A program made the translations under genes and the position numbers. The notes beneath the pieces are model-generated. The model saw nothing but the letters and a program-made list of their open reading frames with translations, made no database searches and was not told where the DNA came from. Source: Simplicispira sp. 125 (GTDB lineage Bacteria; Pseudomonadota; Gammaproteobacteria; Burkholderiales; Burkholderiaceae_C). From it: 64,000 nucleotides of DNA. Shown here in pieces: positions 44,160-51,620 of the stretch. Position 1 is the stretch's first letter, and each line of letters starts with the position of its first letter. The DNA lies in assembly GCF_003096555.1 (NCBI RefSeq), contig NZ_QEKM01000001.1, forward strand, positions 1,736,001 to 1,800,000, in the 5' to 3' direction.

Positions 44160-44316
44160 GGGCCGCCCCAAGATGAAAAACGGCCCCCTTGGGGCTGAGG
44201 GTTGCGGCTCCGGTCCTGCCTGCGCAGGACTGGACAGCCCGAAGAGGCGTTGACTCTGGCACCGCCGCGGCCTGCAAGGCCAGCGACCACACGAAGTGGC
44301 GAGCGTGGGGGGCATT
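44160..44316. repeat. Dispersed element B, copy 2
   Basis: GGGCCGCCCCAAGATG, then GGCCCCCTTGGGG, form the CCCCAAG/CTTGGGG hairpin (44167-44197). The copy ends in GCGACCACACGAAG and GAGCGTGGGGGGC (44280-44309), the same end as the thrC copy. A further hairpin TCCTGC/GCAGGA lies in between. It fills the gap from moeA to moaD. Confidence 0.6.
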
Positions 44317-44318
44317 TT

Positions 44319-45548
44319 TCATGACAGCATCTCCGCAAACGAATGGAAGCGCACCGTGTCGCCGCGCGCAATGGTCTGGCCGGGCGGGTTGTCGACCACG
44401 CCGTCGCCCCAGACGGTCGAGGTCAGCACACCCGAGCTTTGGTTGGAGAACAGGTCCAGCGCGCCCGCAGCGTTGTAGCGCACGCGCAGGAATTCGCGGC
44501 GCTTGTCACCCTTGGGCCAATCAAAATCCGCGCGGGCCATGATGAACCGGGGAGCCACATCGCGCACCCCTTGCAAGCGCAGCAGAAAAGGCCGCACCAG
44601 GATGGCGAAGGTCACGAAACTGGCCACCGGGTTACCGGGCAGGCCCAGGAAATGCGCCGGCCCCACCCGGCCATAAGCGAAGGGCTTGCCGGGTTTGATG
44701 GCGATCTGCCACAGGTCGAGTTGCCCCAGGGCCTGCACGGCGGGTTTGAGGTGGTCTTCCTCGCCCACCGAAACGCCACCGCTGGTCAAAATCACATCGT
44801 GGACCTGGCTGGCGGTGCGCAGCGCGTCCTGGGTGGCTTCGAGACGGTCGGGCACGATACCCATGTCAGTAACCTCGCAGCCCATGCGCTGCAGCAGGGC
44901 ACGCAGGAAGAAGCGGTTGCTGTTGTAGATGGCGCCGGGCGGCATGTCTTGCGGCGCCACGTCGCCGGGCATGACCAATTCGTCGCCGGTAGAGAACAAG
45001 GCCACACGCGGGCGGCGCACCACTGCCAACTGCGCTGCGCCAATGCTGGCGGCCATGCCCAGCGCGGCGGGGTTCAGGCGCATACCCCCCTCCAGCACCA
45101 CGGAGCCGCGGGTGATGTTTTCCCCCGCAAGGCGGATGTTCTGGCCCCGCCGGGGCGTAGCCTGCACGCGCACATGGCCCTCGCCTTCGGCGGCGCACTC
45201 TTCCTGCATGACCACGGCGTCGGCGCCCTCGGGCACCGGGGCGCCGGTGAAAATGCGCGCCGCCGTGCCCGGTTGCAGCGGCGTGCCCACATGGCCTGCA
45301 GGAATGCGCTGTGATACGGGCAGCAAAACACCGGGCTGGGGCACGTCGGCGCAGCGCAGGGCGTAGCCATCCATGGCGCTGTTATCGAGCGGCGGTACCT
45401 GCACGGCCGACACCAGGTCGTGCGCCAGCACCCGGCCATCGGCCTCAAAGGTGCTGAGCGTCTCGAAGCCCTGCAGAAGCCCAGCCTGCGCGAGCAGGCG
45501 GGCCAGGGCATCGTCCAGCGGCATCAAGGGGGAGCGTGGGGATGTCAT
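44319..45548 (-). CDS. moeA: Molybdopterin molybdenumtransferase MoeA
   Basis: MoeA inserts molybdate into adenylylated molybdopterin. The 409-residue protein has the N-terminal VPPLDNSAMDGYAL motif, IFTGAPVPEGADAVV, ALFSTGDEL, and the MPT-binding ILTSGGVSVGEEDH. ATG 45548 overlaps the mobB stop as TGATG, so translation is coupled. moaD follows downstream, separated only by an element B copy. Confidence 0.95.
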   Translation of the reverse strand: MTSPRSPLMPLDDALARLLAQAGLLQGFETLSTFEADGRVLAHDLVSAVQVPPLDNSAMDGYALRCADVPQPGVLLPVSQRIPAGHVGTPLQPGTAARIFTGAPVPEGADAVVMQEECAAEGEGHVRVQATPRRGQNIRLAGENITRGSVVLEGGMRLNPAALGMAASIGAAQLAVVRRPRVALFSTGDELVMPGDVAPQDMPPGAIYNSNRFFLRALLQRMGCEVTDMGIVPDRLEATQDALRTASQVHDVILTSGGVSVGEEDHLKPAVQALGQLDLWQIAIKPGKPFAYGRVGPAHFLGLPGNPVASFVTFAILVRPFLLRLQGVRDVAPRFIMARADFDWPKGDKRREFLRVRYNAAGALDLFSNQSSGVLTSTVWGDGVVDNPPGQTIARGDTVRFHSFAEMLS

Positions 45549-46099
45549 CACAGGTCTCCGTGCAGGTTCCAGTCGTATTCAAATCGATCAGCCTGCGCCA
45601 GCAGCCACTGGGCGACCTGCTCTGGGTGGTTCAGGTCGAGCACAGGCAACTGCGTGGGGGCGGGCAGCTGGTCCGGGGTGTCGGTGGCGATGGCGACGAC
45701 AAAGTCGTCCTCGGGGTAGCGCACGGGCCGGGCTTGCTGGTCTGCGGTCGGTGCCCGCCAGACTTCGAGCTTGAGGATGTCGCTTTCCTTGAAGCCTTCC
45801 ACCAGCACCCAGTCCACACCCTCGTACAACTCGGCCAGCAGGTGGTGCACGCTGAGCTGCGTGGGCTGTTCGAACTCGCGCACCAAGGCCAGGCGGCGGT
45901 CCGAGGCAATCACTACCTCAAAGGCCCCGGCCTCGCGATGGCGGTAGGAATCCTTGCCTGGGTGGTCCATGTCGAAGCGGTGGTGGGCATGCTTGACCAC
46001 CGAAACCCGCTGCCCTTGCTGGCGCAGCAGGGGGATGAGCTGCTCGATCAGGGTTGTCTTGCCACAGCCAGAAAAACCGGCAAAACCTGCCACTTTCAT
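45548..46099 (-). CDS. mobB: Molybdopterin-guanine dinucleotide biosynthesis adaptor MobB
   Basis: MobB is a small P-loop GTPase-type protein that helps guanylation of molybdenum cofactor. Walker A is in GFSGCGKTTLIEQL (residues about 8-17), followed by VVKHAHHRFDMDHPGKDS and VLVEGFKESD. ATG 46099 is chosen because AAGGA lies 7 bases upstream; an earlier GTG at 46105 is too close to that site. The overlap with moeA is one base (TGATG). thrC ends 67 bases upstream, so mobB may be read from the thr transcript. Confidence 0.93.
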   Translation of the reverse strand: MKVAGFAGFSGCGKTTLIEQLIPLLRQQGQRVSVVKHAHHRFDMDHPGKDSYRHREAGAFEVVIASDRRLALVREFEQPTQLSVHHLLAELYEGVDWVLVEGFKESDILKLEVWRAPTADQQARPVRYPEDDFVVAIATDTPDQLPAPTQLPVLDLNHPEQVAQWLLAQADRFEYDWNLHGDL

Positions 46100-46109
46100 C
46101 CGCACGTCC

Positions 46110-46160
46110 TTTTGCTATTGAATAAATAGCTATCAGCGCTTGACCAGCAAGCCTTACATG
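46110..46160 (+). repeat. Dispersed element A, copy 7
   Basis: TTGCTATTGAATAAATAGCT, ATCAGCGCTTGACC and AGCAAGCCTTACATGG lie between thrC and mobB, here in the sense opposite to the genes. The hairpin centre is weaker than in other copies. Confidence 0.5.
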
Positions 46161-46166
46161 GTATTT

Positions 46167-47678
46167 TTACTTGCAATGCTGCTCGATGTAGGCCTTGACC
46201 TGCGCCACATCAGAGGGCATGACCCGCACCCGCTTGGGCAAACTTTCGATGCCTGCAAACTTGGCTGGTCGCTCGGGCGCCTGGCCCAGGGCTTCGACAA
46301 TGGTTTCGGCAAATTTGATGGGCAGGGCAGTTTCCAGCACCAGCATGGGCTGACCGGCCACGGTGTGCTCGCGCGCCACTTTCACGCCGTCGGCGGTGTG
46401 GGTGTCGATGGTGACACCAAAGCGTGCATGCGTATCGCGGATGGTCGCCAGGCGGTCGGCGTGTGTGCTTTTGCCGCTGACGAAACCGTATTTTTGGGCG
46501 GCATCGGCAAAGGCTGGGTCTCCACTCAGATCGAACCGGCCGTCTTTCGCCAACGCATCGCCAAACAGGGCTTTGGTGCGTGCGCCGTCGCGCCCGAGCA
46601 GGTCGAACACAAAGCGCTCGAAATTGCTGGCTTTGCTGATGTCCATGGAGGGGCTCGATGTCTCATGCGTGTCGGCGCTGCTGCGCACGCGGTAGACGCC
46701 GGTGCGAAAGAACTCGTCGAGCACGTCGTTCTCGTTCGTCGCCACCACCAGCTTGTCGATCGGCAGGCCCATCATGCGCGCCACATGGCCGGCGCAGACG
46801 TTGCCGAAGTTGCCGCTGGGCACGGTGAAGCTGACCTTCTGGTCGTTGGGATTCGCCGACGGGCCGCCCCGAGGCGAATCAACCCCCTCGGGGGGCAGCG
46901 AGGACACGTCAGGGCCGAGCGTGGGGGCCGGGTTTTCAGTGGCCTGGATGTAGCCCGCGAAGTAGTACACCACCTGCGCCAGCAGGCGCGCCCAATTGAT
47001 CGAGTTGACGGTGCCTATCTTGTATTTCGCCTTAAAAGCGTGGTCGTTGCTGACCGCCTTGACGATGTCCTGGCAGTCGTCGAACACGCCTTCGATGGCG
47101 ATGTTATGGATGTTTTCGTCCTGCAGGCTGAACATCTGCGCCTGCTGGAACGCGCTCATGCGGCCATGCGGGCTGGTCATGAAGACGCGCACGCCCTGCT
47201 TGCCGCGCATGGCGTACTCGGCCGCGCTGCCGGTGTCGCCGCTGGTGGCGCCCAGGATGTTGAGTGTTTCGCCCCGGCGTGCCAGTTCGTACTCGAACAG
47301 GTTGCCCAGCAGCTGCATGGCCATGTCCTTGAAGGCCAGCGTGGGGCCGTTGGACAGGGCTTCGAGCCACAGGCCGTCTTCGAGGTGGCGCAGCGGCACG
47401 ATTTCGCCGGTGCCGAACACCTCGGCGGTGTACGTCTTCTCGCACAGTGCGCGCAGGTCGGCGGCGGGAATGTCGTCGATGTAGAGCTGCAAGATCTGGA
47501 ACGCCAGCTCGGCGTAGCCCTGCTCGTGGTAGGCGGTGCGCAGGCGGGTGAGCATGGCATCGTCCACCTGCGGGTAGTGCTCGGGCAGGTACAGGCCGCC
47601 GTCGGGCGCCAGGCCTTCGAGCAGGATGTCGCAGAAATGTTTGCGTTCGGCGTGTCCGCGCGTGGAGAGGTACAGCAT
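46167..47678 (-). CDS. thrC: Threonine synthase with an in-frame repeat-derived insertion
   Basis: Threonine synthase converts O-phosphohomoserine to threonine with PLP. The PLP lysine lies in NGPTLAFKDMAMQLLG, and the GATSGDTGSAA and VPSGNFGNVCAG loops are conserved. Between YYFAGYIQAT and DQKVSFTVPSGN there is an extra stretch of about 30 residues rich in Pro and Ser (residues about 248-277). It is encoded by a copy of dispersed element B (46861-46931) read in frame. Its flanks align without gap, so the enzyme is probably active, with the insertion on a surface loop. It follows hom by 22 bases. Confidence 0.93.
   Translation of the reverse strand: MLYLSTRGHAERKHFCDILLEGLAPDGGLYLPEHYPQVDDAMLTRLRTAYHEQGYAELAFQILQLYIDDIPAADLRALCEKTYTAEVFGTGEIVPLRHLEDGLWLEALSNGPTLAFKDMAMQLLGNLFEYELARRGETLNILGATSGDTGSAAEYAMRGKQGVRVFMTSPHGRMSAFQQAQMFSLQDENIHNIAIEGVFDDCQDIVKAVSNDHAFKAKYKIGTVNSINWARLLAQVVYYFAGYIQATENPAPTLGPDVSSLPPEGVDSPRGGPSANPNDQKVSFTVPSGNFGNVCAGHVARMMGLPIDKLVVATNENDVLDEFFRTGVYRVRSSADTHETSSPSMDISKASNFERFVFDLLGRDGARTKALFGDALAKDGRFDLSGDPAFADAAQKYGFVSGKSTHADRLATIRDTHARFGVTIDTHTADGVKVAREHTVAGQPMLVLETALPIKFAETIVEALGQAPERPAKFAGIESLPKRVRVMPSDVAQVKAYIEQHCK
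46861..46931 (-). repeat. Dispersed element B, copy 3, inside thrC
   Basis: The plus strand reads GGGCCGCCCCGAGGCG, then AACCCCCTCGGGG (hairpin CCCCGAGG/CCTCGGGG), GGCAGCGAGGACACG and GAGCGTGGGGGCC. The start, hairpin and end match copy 2 near moeA. Its length keeps the thrC frame and it has no stop in that frame. Confidence 0.7.
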
Positions 47679-47700
47679 GGCGGTCTCGTCTCGCTAGGGG

Positions 47701-49035
47701 TTAGTTCAGCTCTTCCTTGCGGATGCGCGTGATGGGGGCCAGCACCGTGGGGAGCTGCTGCATCTGTGCGATGGCTTCGTTCATGGTGCCTTCGCGTGTG
47801 TCGTGCGTGAGGATGATGAGGTCGGTTTGCGTGGAGCCTTCGCCGCCCACTTCGTCCGCCTCGCGCTGCAGCATGGCGTCGATGCTGATACCAGCGTCGG
47901 CCAGGATGCCGGTGACCTTGGCGAGCACACCGGCCTGGTCGGCCACGCGCAGGCGCAGGTAGTAGCTCGTCACCACCTCGCTCATCGGCAGCACGGGCAG
48001 CGCGCCCATGGCGCCCTCCAGCGTGTGCGGCTGGAACGCCAGGTGCGGCACGCGGTGCTCGGGATCGGCCGTGTGCAGGCGGGCGATGTCGACCAGGTCG
48101 GCGATCACGGCGCTGGCCGTGGGCTCGGAGCCCGCGCCCTTGCCGTAGTACAGCGTGGTGCCCACGGCGTCGCCGTGCACCACGACGGCGTTCATGGCGC
48201 CTTCGACGTTGGCGATCAGGCGCTTGGACGGCACCAGGCTGGGGTGCACGCGCAGCTCGATGCCGCTGGCGACGCGCTTGGTGATGCCGAGCAGTTTGAT
48301 GCGGTAGCCCAGTTGCTCGGCGTATTTGATGTCGGCCGCGGCCAGCTTCGTGATGCCTTCCACGTAGGCCTTGTCGAACTGCACCGGAATGCCGAACGCG
48401 ATGGCGCTCATGATGGTGACCTTGTGCGCGGCGTCCACGCCTTCGATGTCGAAGGTCGGATCGGCCTCGGCGTAGCCCAGGCGCTGCGCGTCTTGCAGGG
48501 CAGCGTCAAAGTCCAGGCCCTTGTCGCGCATCTCGCTCAGGATGAAGTTGGTGGTGCCGTTGATGATGCCGGCGATCCACTGGATGCGGTTGGCGGTGAG
48601 GCCTTCGCGCAGCGCCTTGATGATGGGGATGCCCCCCGCCACGGCGGCCTCGAACGCCACCATCACGCCCTTAGCCGACGCTGCGGCAAAGATTTCGCTG
48701 CCGTGCACGGCCAGCAAGGCCTTGTTGGCCGTCACCACATGCTTGCCCGCCGCAATGGCTTCGAGCACCAGCGCCTTGGCCACACCGTAGCCACCAATCA
48801 GCTCGATGACGATGTCGATCTCGGGGTTGGCGATGACAGCGCGCGCGTCGTTCACCACCTGCACGCCCGCGCCCACCACGCTGCGGGCACGCTCCACGTC
48901 CAGATCGGCCACCATGGCGATCTCGATGCCACGGCCGGCGCGGCGACGGATTTCTTCCTGGTTGCGCTGCAGCACGTTGAACACGCCGCTGCCGACGGTG
49001 CCGATGCCCAGAAGGCCTACTTGGATGGGTTTCAT
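47701..49035 (-). CDS. hom: Homoserine dehydrogenase
   Basis: This enzyme reduces aspartate semialdehyde to homoserine. The 444-residue protein has the NAD(P)-binding GIGTVGSGVFNVL (about residues 10-22), the catalytic domain with GIINGTTNFILSEM and EADPTFDIEGVDAAHK, and a C-terminal ACT domain (LRLRVADQAGVLAKVTGI) for threonine feedback. It is followed by thrC after 22 bases and preceded by alaA, forming a leftward amino-acid series. Confidence 0.97.
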   Translation of the reverse strand: MKPIQVGLLGIGTVGSGVFNVLQRNQEEIRRRAGRGIEIAMVADLDVERARSVVGAGVQVVNDARAVIANPEIDIVIELIGGYGVAKALVLEAIAAGKHVVTANKALLAVHGSEIFAAASAKGVMVAFEAAVAGGIPIIKALREGLTANRIQWIAGIINGTTNFILSEMRDKGLDFDAALQDAQRLGYAEADPTFDIEGVDAAHKVTIMSAIAFGIPVQFDKAYVEGITKLAAADIKYAEQLGYRIKLLGITKRVASGIELRVHPSLVPSKRLIANVEGAMNAVVVHGDAVGTTLYYGKGAGSEPTASAVIADLVDIARLHTADPEHRVPHLAFQPHTLEGAMGALPVLPMSEVVTSYYLRLRVADQAGVLAKVTGILADAGISIDAMLQREADEVGGEGSTQTDLIILTHDTREGTMNEAIAQMQQLPTVLAPITRIRKEELN

Positions 49036-49057
49036 CAGAAAACTCTCAGTAAAAAAT

Positions 49058-49106
49058 GCCTCAAGCGCCCATGTATCAAGCGCTAGCTGCTACAAAAACA
49101 ATAGTC
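49058..49106 (-). repeat. Dispersed element A, copy 8
   Basis: On the minus strand: CTATTGTTTTTGTAGCAGC, TAGCGCTTGATACATGGGCG, CTTGAGGCATTTTTT. It starts directly at the alaA stop codon. The stem AGCGCTTG/GGGCGCTT-like pairing and the T6 run suggest a terminator or attenuator between alaA and hom. Confidence 0.6.
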
Positions 49107-50336
49107 TCAAGCCTTTGCGTGGCGCTGCCGGTACTGGGCCAGGAAGCCCGCCAGCCGGCCGATGGCCTCGCGCAGGTCATCCTCGTGCGGCAGGAAGACG
49201 ATGCGGAAATGCTGGTTATCGGGGTAGTTGAAGCCCGTGCCCTGCACCAGCATCACGCGCGTGGCGCGCAGCACCTCCATGAAGAACTGGCGGTCGTCCT
49301 CGATGGGGTACATCTCGGGATCGAGGCGCGGGAACATGTACAGCGCCGCCTGGGGCTTGACGCAGGTAACGCCCGGAATCTTGGAGATCAGCTCGTAAGC
49401 CAGATCGCGCTGGCGGCGCAGGCGTCCGCCTTCCTTGACGAGGTCGTTGATGCTCTGGTAGCCGCCCAGCGCCGTCTGGATGGCCCACTGCCCGGGCACG
49501 TTGGAGCCGAGCTTGAGGTTGGCCAGCATGTTCAGCCCCTCGATGTAATCACGCGCGGCCCGCTTGTCGCCCGAGACCACCATCCAGCCCGCGCGGTAGC
49601 CGCAGGAGCGGTAGGCCTTGGAGAGCGAGTTGAAGGTGAGCGTGAGCACGTCGGTGGACAGGCTGGCCATGGCCGTGTGGCGCACGCCGTCGTACAGCAC
49701 CTTGTCATACACCTCGTCCACCAGCAGCACCAGGTCGTGCTCGCGCGCCAGCTGCACGATGCCGCGCAGCAGCGCGTCGCTGTAGAGCGCGCCCGTGGGG
49801 TTGTTGGGGTTGATGACCACGATGCCGCGCGTGCGCGGCGTGATCTTGGCGCGCATGTCCTCCAGGCTGGGCATCCAGCCGTTGGATTCGTCGCACACGT
49901 AGTGCACCGGCACGCCGCCCGAGAGGCTGGTGGCGGCCGTCCACAGCGGGTAGTCGGGCGCGGGCAGCAGCAGCTCGTCGCCGTCGTTGAGCAGCGCATT
50001 CGTCGCCATGACGATGAGCTCGCTCGCGCCATTGCCCAGGTAGATGTCGTCCAGCGTCACGCCCGCAATGCCCTGCTGCTGCGTGTAGTGCATGACGGCC
50101 TTGCGCGCCGCGAAGATGCCCTTGCTGTCGGAGTAGCCGGCGGACTCGGGCAGGTTGCGCGCCATGTCCTGCACCACCTCCTCGGGTGGATCGAAGCCGA
50201 ACGGCGCCATGTTGCCGATGTTGAGCTTGATGATCTTCTGGCCCTCGTCCTCCATCTGCCGGGCCGCGTCCACGATGGGGCCGCGCACATCGTAGAGAAC
50301 GTTGTTGAGTTTGGTGGACTTGAGTACGGTTTTCAT
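49107..50336 (-). CDS. alaA: Alanine-forming aminotransferase AlaA
   Basis: The 409-residue PLP enzyme aligns closely with E. coli AlaA (glutamate-pyruvate aminotransferase) from the start (STKLNNVLYDVRGPI) to the end. Motifs: LNIGNMAPFGFDPP, NGASELIVMATNALL, NPNNPTGALYS, and the PLP lysine in TFNSLSKAYRSCGYRAGW. ATG 50336 is used; the longer open frame upstream runs over the divergent gene. In betaproteobacteria this gene is often next to hom-thrC, where it may balance pyruvate and alanine. Confidence 0.92.
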   Translation of the reverse strand: MKTVLKSTKLNNVLYDVRGPIVDAARQMEDEGQKIIKLNIGNMAPFGFDPPEEVVQDMARNLPESAGYSDSKGIFAARKAVMHYTQQQGIAGVTLDDIYLGNGASELIVMATNALLNDGDELLLPAPDYPLWTAATSLSGGVPVHYVCDESNGWMPSLEDMRAKITPRTRGIVVINPNNPTGALYSDALLRGIVQLAREHDLVLLVDEVYDKVLYDGVRHTAMASLSTDVLTLTFNSLSKAYRSCGYRAGWMVVSGDKRAARDYIEGLNMLANLKLGSNVPGQWAIQTALGGYQSINDLVKEGGRLRRQRDLAYELISKIPGVTCVKPQAALYMFPRLDPEMYPIEDDRQFFMEVLRATRVMLVQGTGFNYPDNQHFRIVFLPHEDDLREAIGRLAGFLAQYRQRHAKA

Positions 50337-50480
50337 GCGCGGTCGTGGAACAGTGGCAAAGGCCTGCCACAGGCACACCCTGCGGCGAAACCTATAATTT
50401 GACCACAGTTCCACGCCCCGCTTCAGGGCACCCGGCCCCTTTGCGCACCATGCGCGCCCTACCGCCCGCCCAACGCCGCC

Positions 50481-50885
50481 ATGAAATTCCAGCCTGACCG
50501 ATTCGACTCCCAAAGCATCACTGGATACGGCCCCGGCTGGATCAGCGTGGGGCCGGAGAAAATCCAGTCCAGCATCCTCATCAGCTCCCGCGGCCTGCGC
50601 CTGCCCTGGCCCTGTGCGCGCTTTGAAGACCTGGCCGCAGAACACTTTGCAGAACTGGCCCTGCACGACGCCGAAGTACTGTTGCTGGGCAGCGGCAGCC
50701 GGCTGCGCTTTGCGCCTCCTGCCTGGCTGCAGCCCCTGATGGCCCGGCGCATTGGTGTAGAGACCATGGACACTGCCGCCGCCTGCCGCACCTACAACAT
50801 TCTTGCGGGCGAAGGACGCCATGTACTGGCGGCACTGATTCTTGATACCCCTGCTTACCAGTCCACAACACCTGTTTCAGGTTAA
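50481..50885 (+). CDS. Mth938-like domain protein (DUF498)
   Basis: The 134-residue protein matches the Mth938/DUF498 family (related to the human mitochondrial NDUFAF3 assembly factor); features are ITGYGPGWISVG, EVLLLGSGSRLRFAPP and a C-terminal TYNILAGEGRHVLAALIL. A general role is unknown, though the eukaryotic relative assembles complex I. A TATAAT box at 50393-50398 lies 82 bases upstream in the divergent gap with alaA, with no clear -35. The stop TAA merges with a TTAAAAT that may be the bcp -10 region. Confidence 0.86.
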   Translation: MKFQPDRFDSQSITGYGPGWISVGPEKIQSSILISSRGLRLPWPCARFEDLAAEHFAELALHDAEVLLLGSGSRLRFAPPAWLQPLMARRIGVETMDTAAACRTYNILAGEGRHVLAALILDTPAYQSTTPVSG

Positions 50886-50900
50886 AATGCGAGGTTGCAG

Positions 50901-50945
50901 CCGGTAGAGCCCAATAAGAAGAACATGCGCGCACTACCGGTTTTT
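50901..50945 (+). terminator. Hairpin with T run between Mth938-like gene and bcp
   Basis: CCGGTAG (50901-50907) and CTACCGG (50934-50940) form a 7-bp stem around a 26-base loop, followed by TTTTT. It could end the upstream transcript or be an attenuator in the bcp leader. Confidence 0.5.
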
Positions 50946-50976
50946 CAACGACCTCACCCAGAGAGATAGAAGACAT

Positions 50977-51462
50977 ATGGCGATCGTTGTCAACAAACCC
51001 CTCCCGGAATTCGAAGCCAACGCGACCAGCGGTGTCAAGGTTTCCAACACCTCCCACAACGGTCAGGTCCTGATCCTGTACTTCTACCCCAAGGACAACA
51101 CGCCCGGTTGTACCACCGAGGCCATGCAGTTTCGCGACAAGTACAAGGATTTCGTCAAGGCTGGCGCGGCGTTGTTCGGCGTTTCGCGCGACAACATGAA
51201 GTCGCACGACGAATTCAAGGAAAAGCTGGAACTGCCCTTTGAACTCATCGCTGACACCGAAGAAAAGATGTGCCACATGTTCGGCGTGGTCAAGAACAAG
51301 ATCATGTACGGCAAGAAGGTCAAGGGTATTGAGCGTAGCACCTTCCTCATCGGCCCTGATGGTTTGGTCGCTTTCGAGTGGCGCGGCCTCAAGGTGCCCG
51401 GCCATGTCGAAGAAGTCCTCAAGGCCGTCAAGTCCATCAATGCGCTGAAAAAGGCCGCCTGA
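50977..51462 (+). CDS. bcp: Thiol peroxidase of the BCP/PrxQ group
   Basis: BCP reduces hydroperoxides in the cytoplasm using thioredoxin. The peroxidatic cysteine is in DNTPGCTTEAMQFRD (about residue 46). The nearby resolving cysteine of E. coli BCP (five residues later) is replaced, so resolution would use another thiol, perhaps the cysteine in EKMCHMFGV, or an external thiol. The length, 161 residues, is normal. An AGAGAGATAGAAG ribosome region precedes ATG 50977. Confidence 0.95.
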   Translation: MAIVVNKPLPEFEANATSGVKVSNTSHNGQVLILYFYPKDNTPGCTTEAMQFRDKYKDFVKAGAALFGVSRDNMKSHDEFKEKLELPFELIADTEEKMCHMFGVVKNKIMYGKKVKGIERSTFLIGPDGLVAFEWRGLKVPGHVEEVLKAVKSINALKKAA

Positions 51463-51555
51463 ACGGGTGCCGCCGGGGCGCCACGGTCGTGTCATCAGTG
51501 CCATGCATAATGGCCCAATGCCGCTGCCCATCGCAACGCCCCTCCACTCCCCGCA

Positions 51556-51583
51556 AGCCGCCTTGGCATCCAGGCGGCTTTTT
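51556..51583 (+). terminator. Intrinsic terminator after bcp
   Basis: AGCCGCCT-TGGCATCC-AGGCGGCT followed by TTTTT. It lies 94 bases after the bcp stop and 38 bases before phoH. Confidence 0.88.
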
Positions 51584-51620
51584 GCTTTCTAGACCGACCT
51601 GATCCGAGGCCTTCCGCACC

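Noticed and set aside
46900..46930. thrC as a pseudogene because of the inserted stretch
   Set aside because: The frame is intact, the catalytic residues are present and both flanks align normally.
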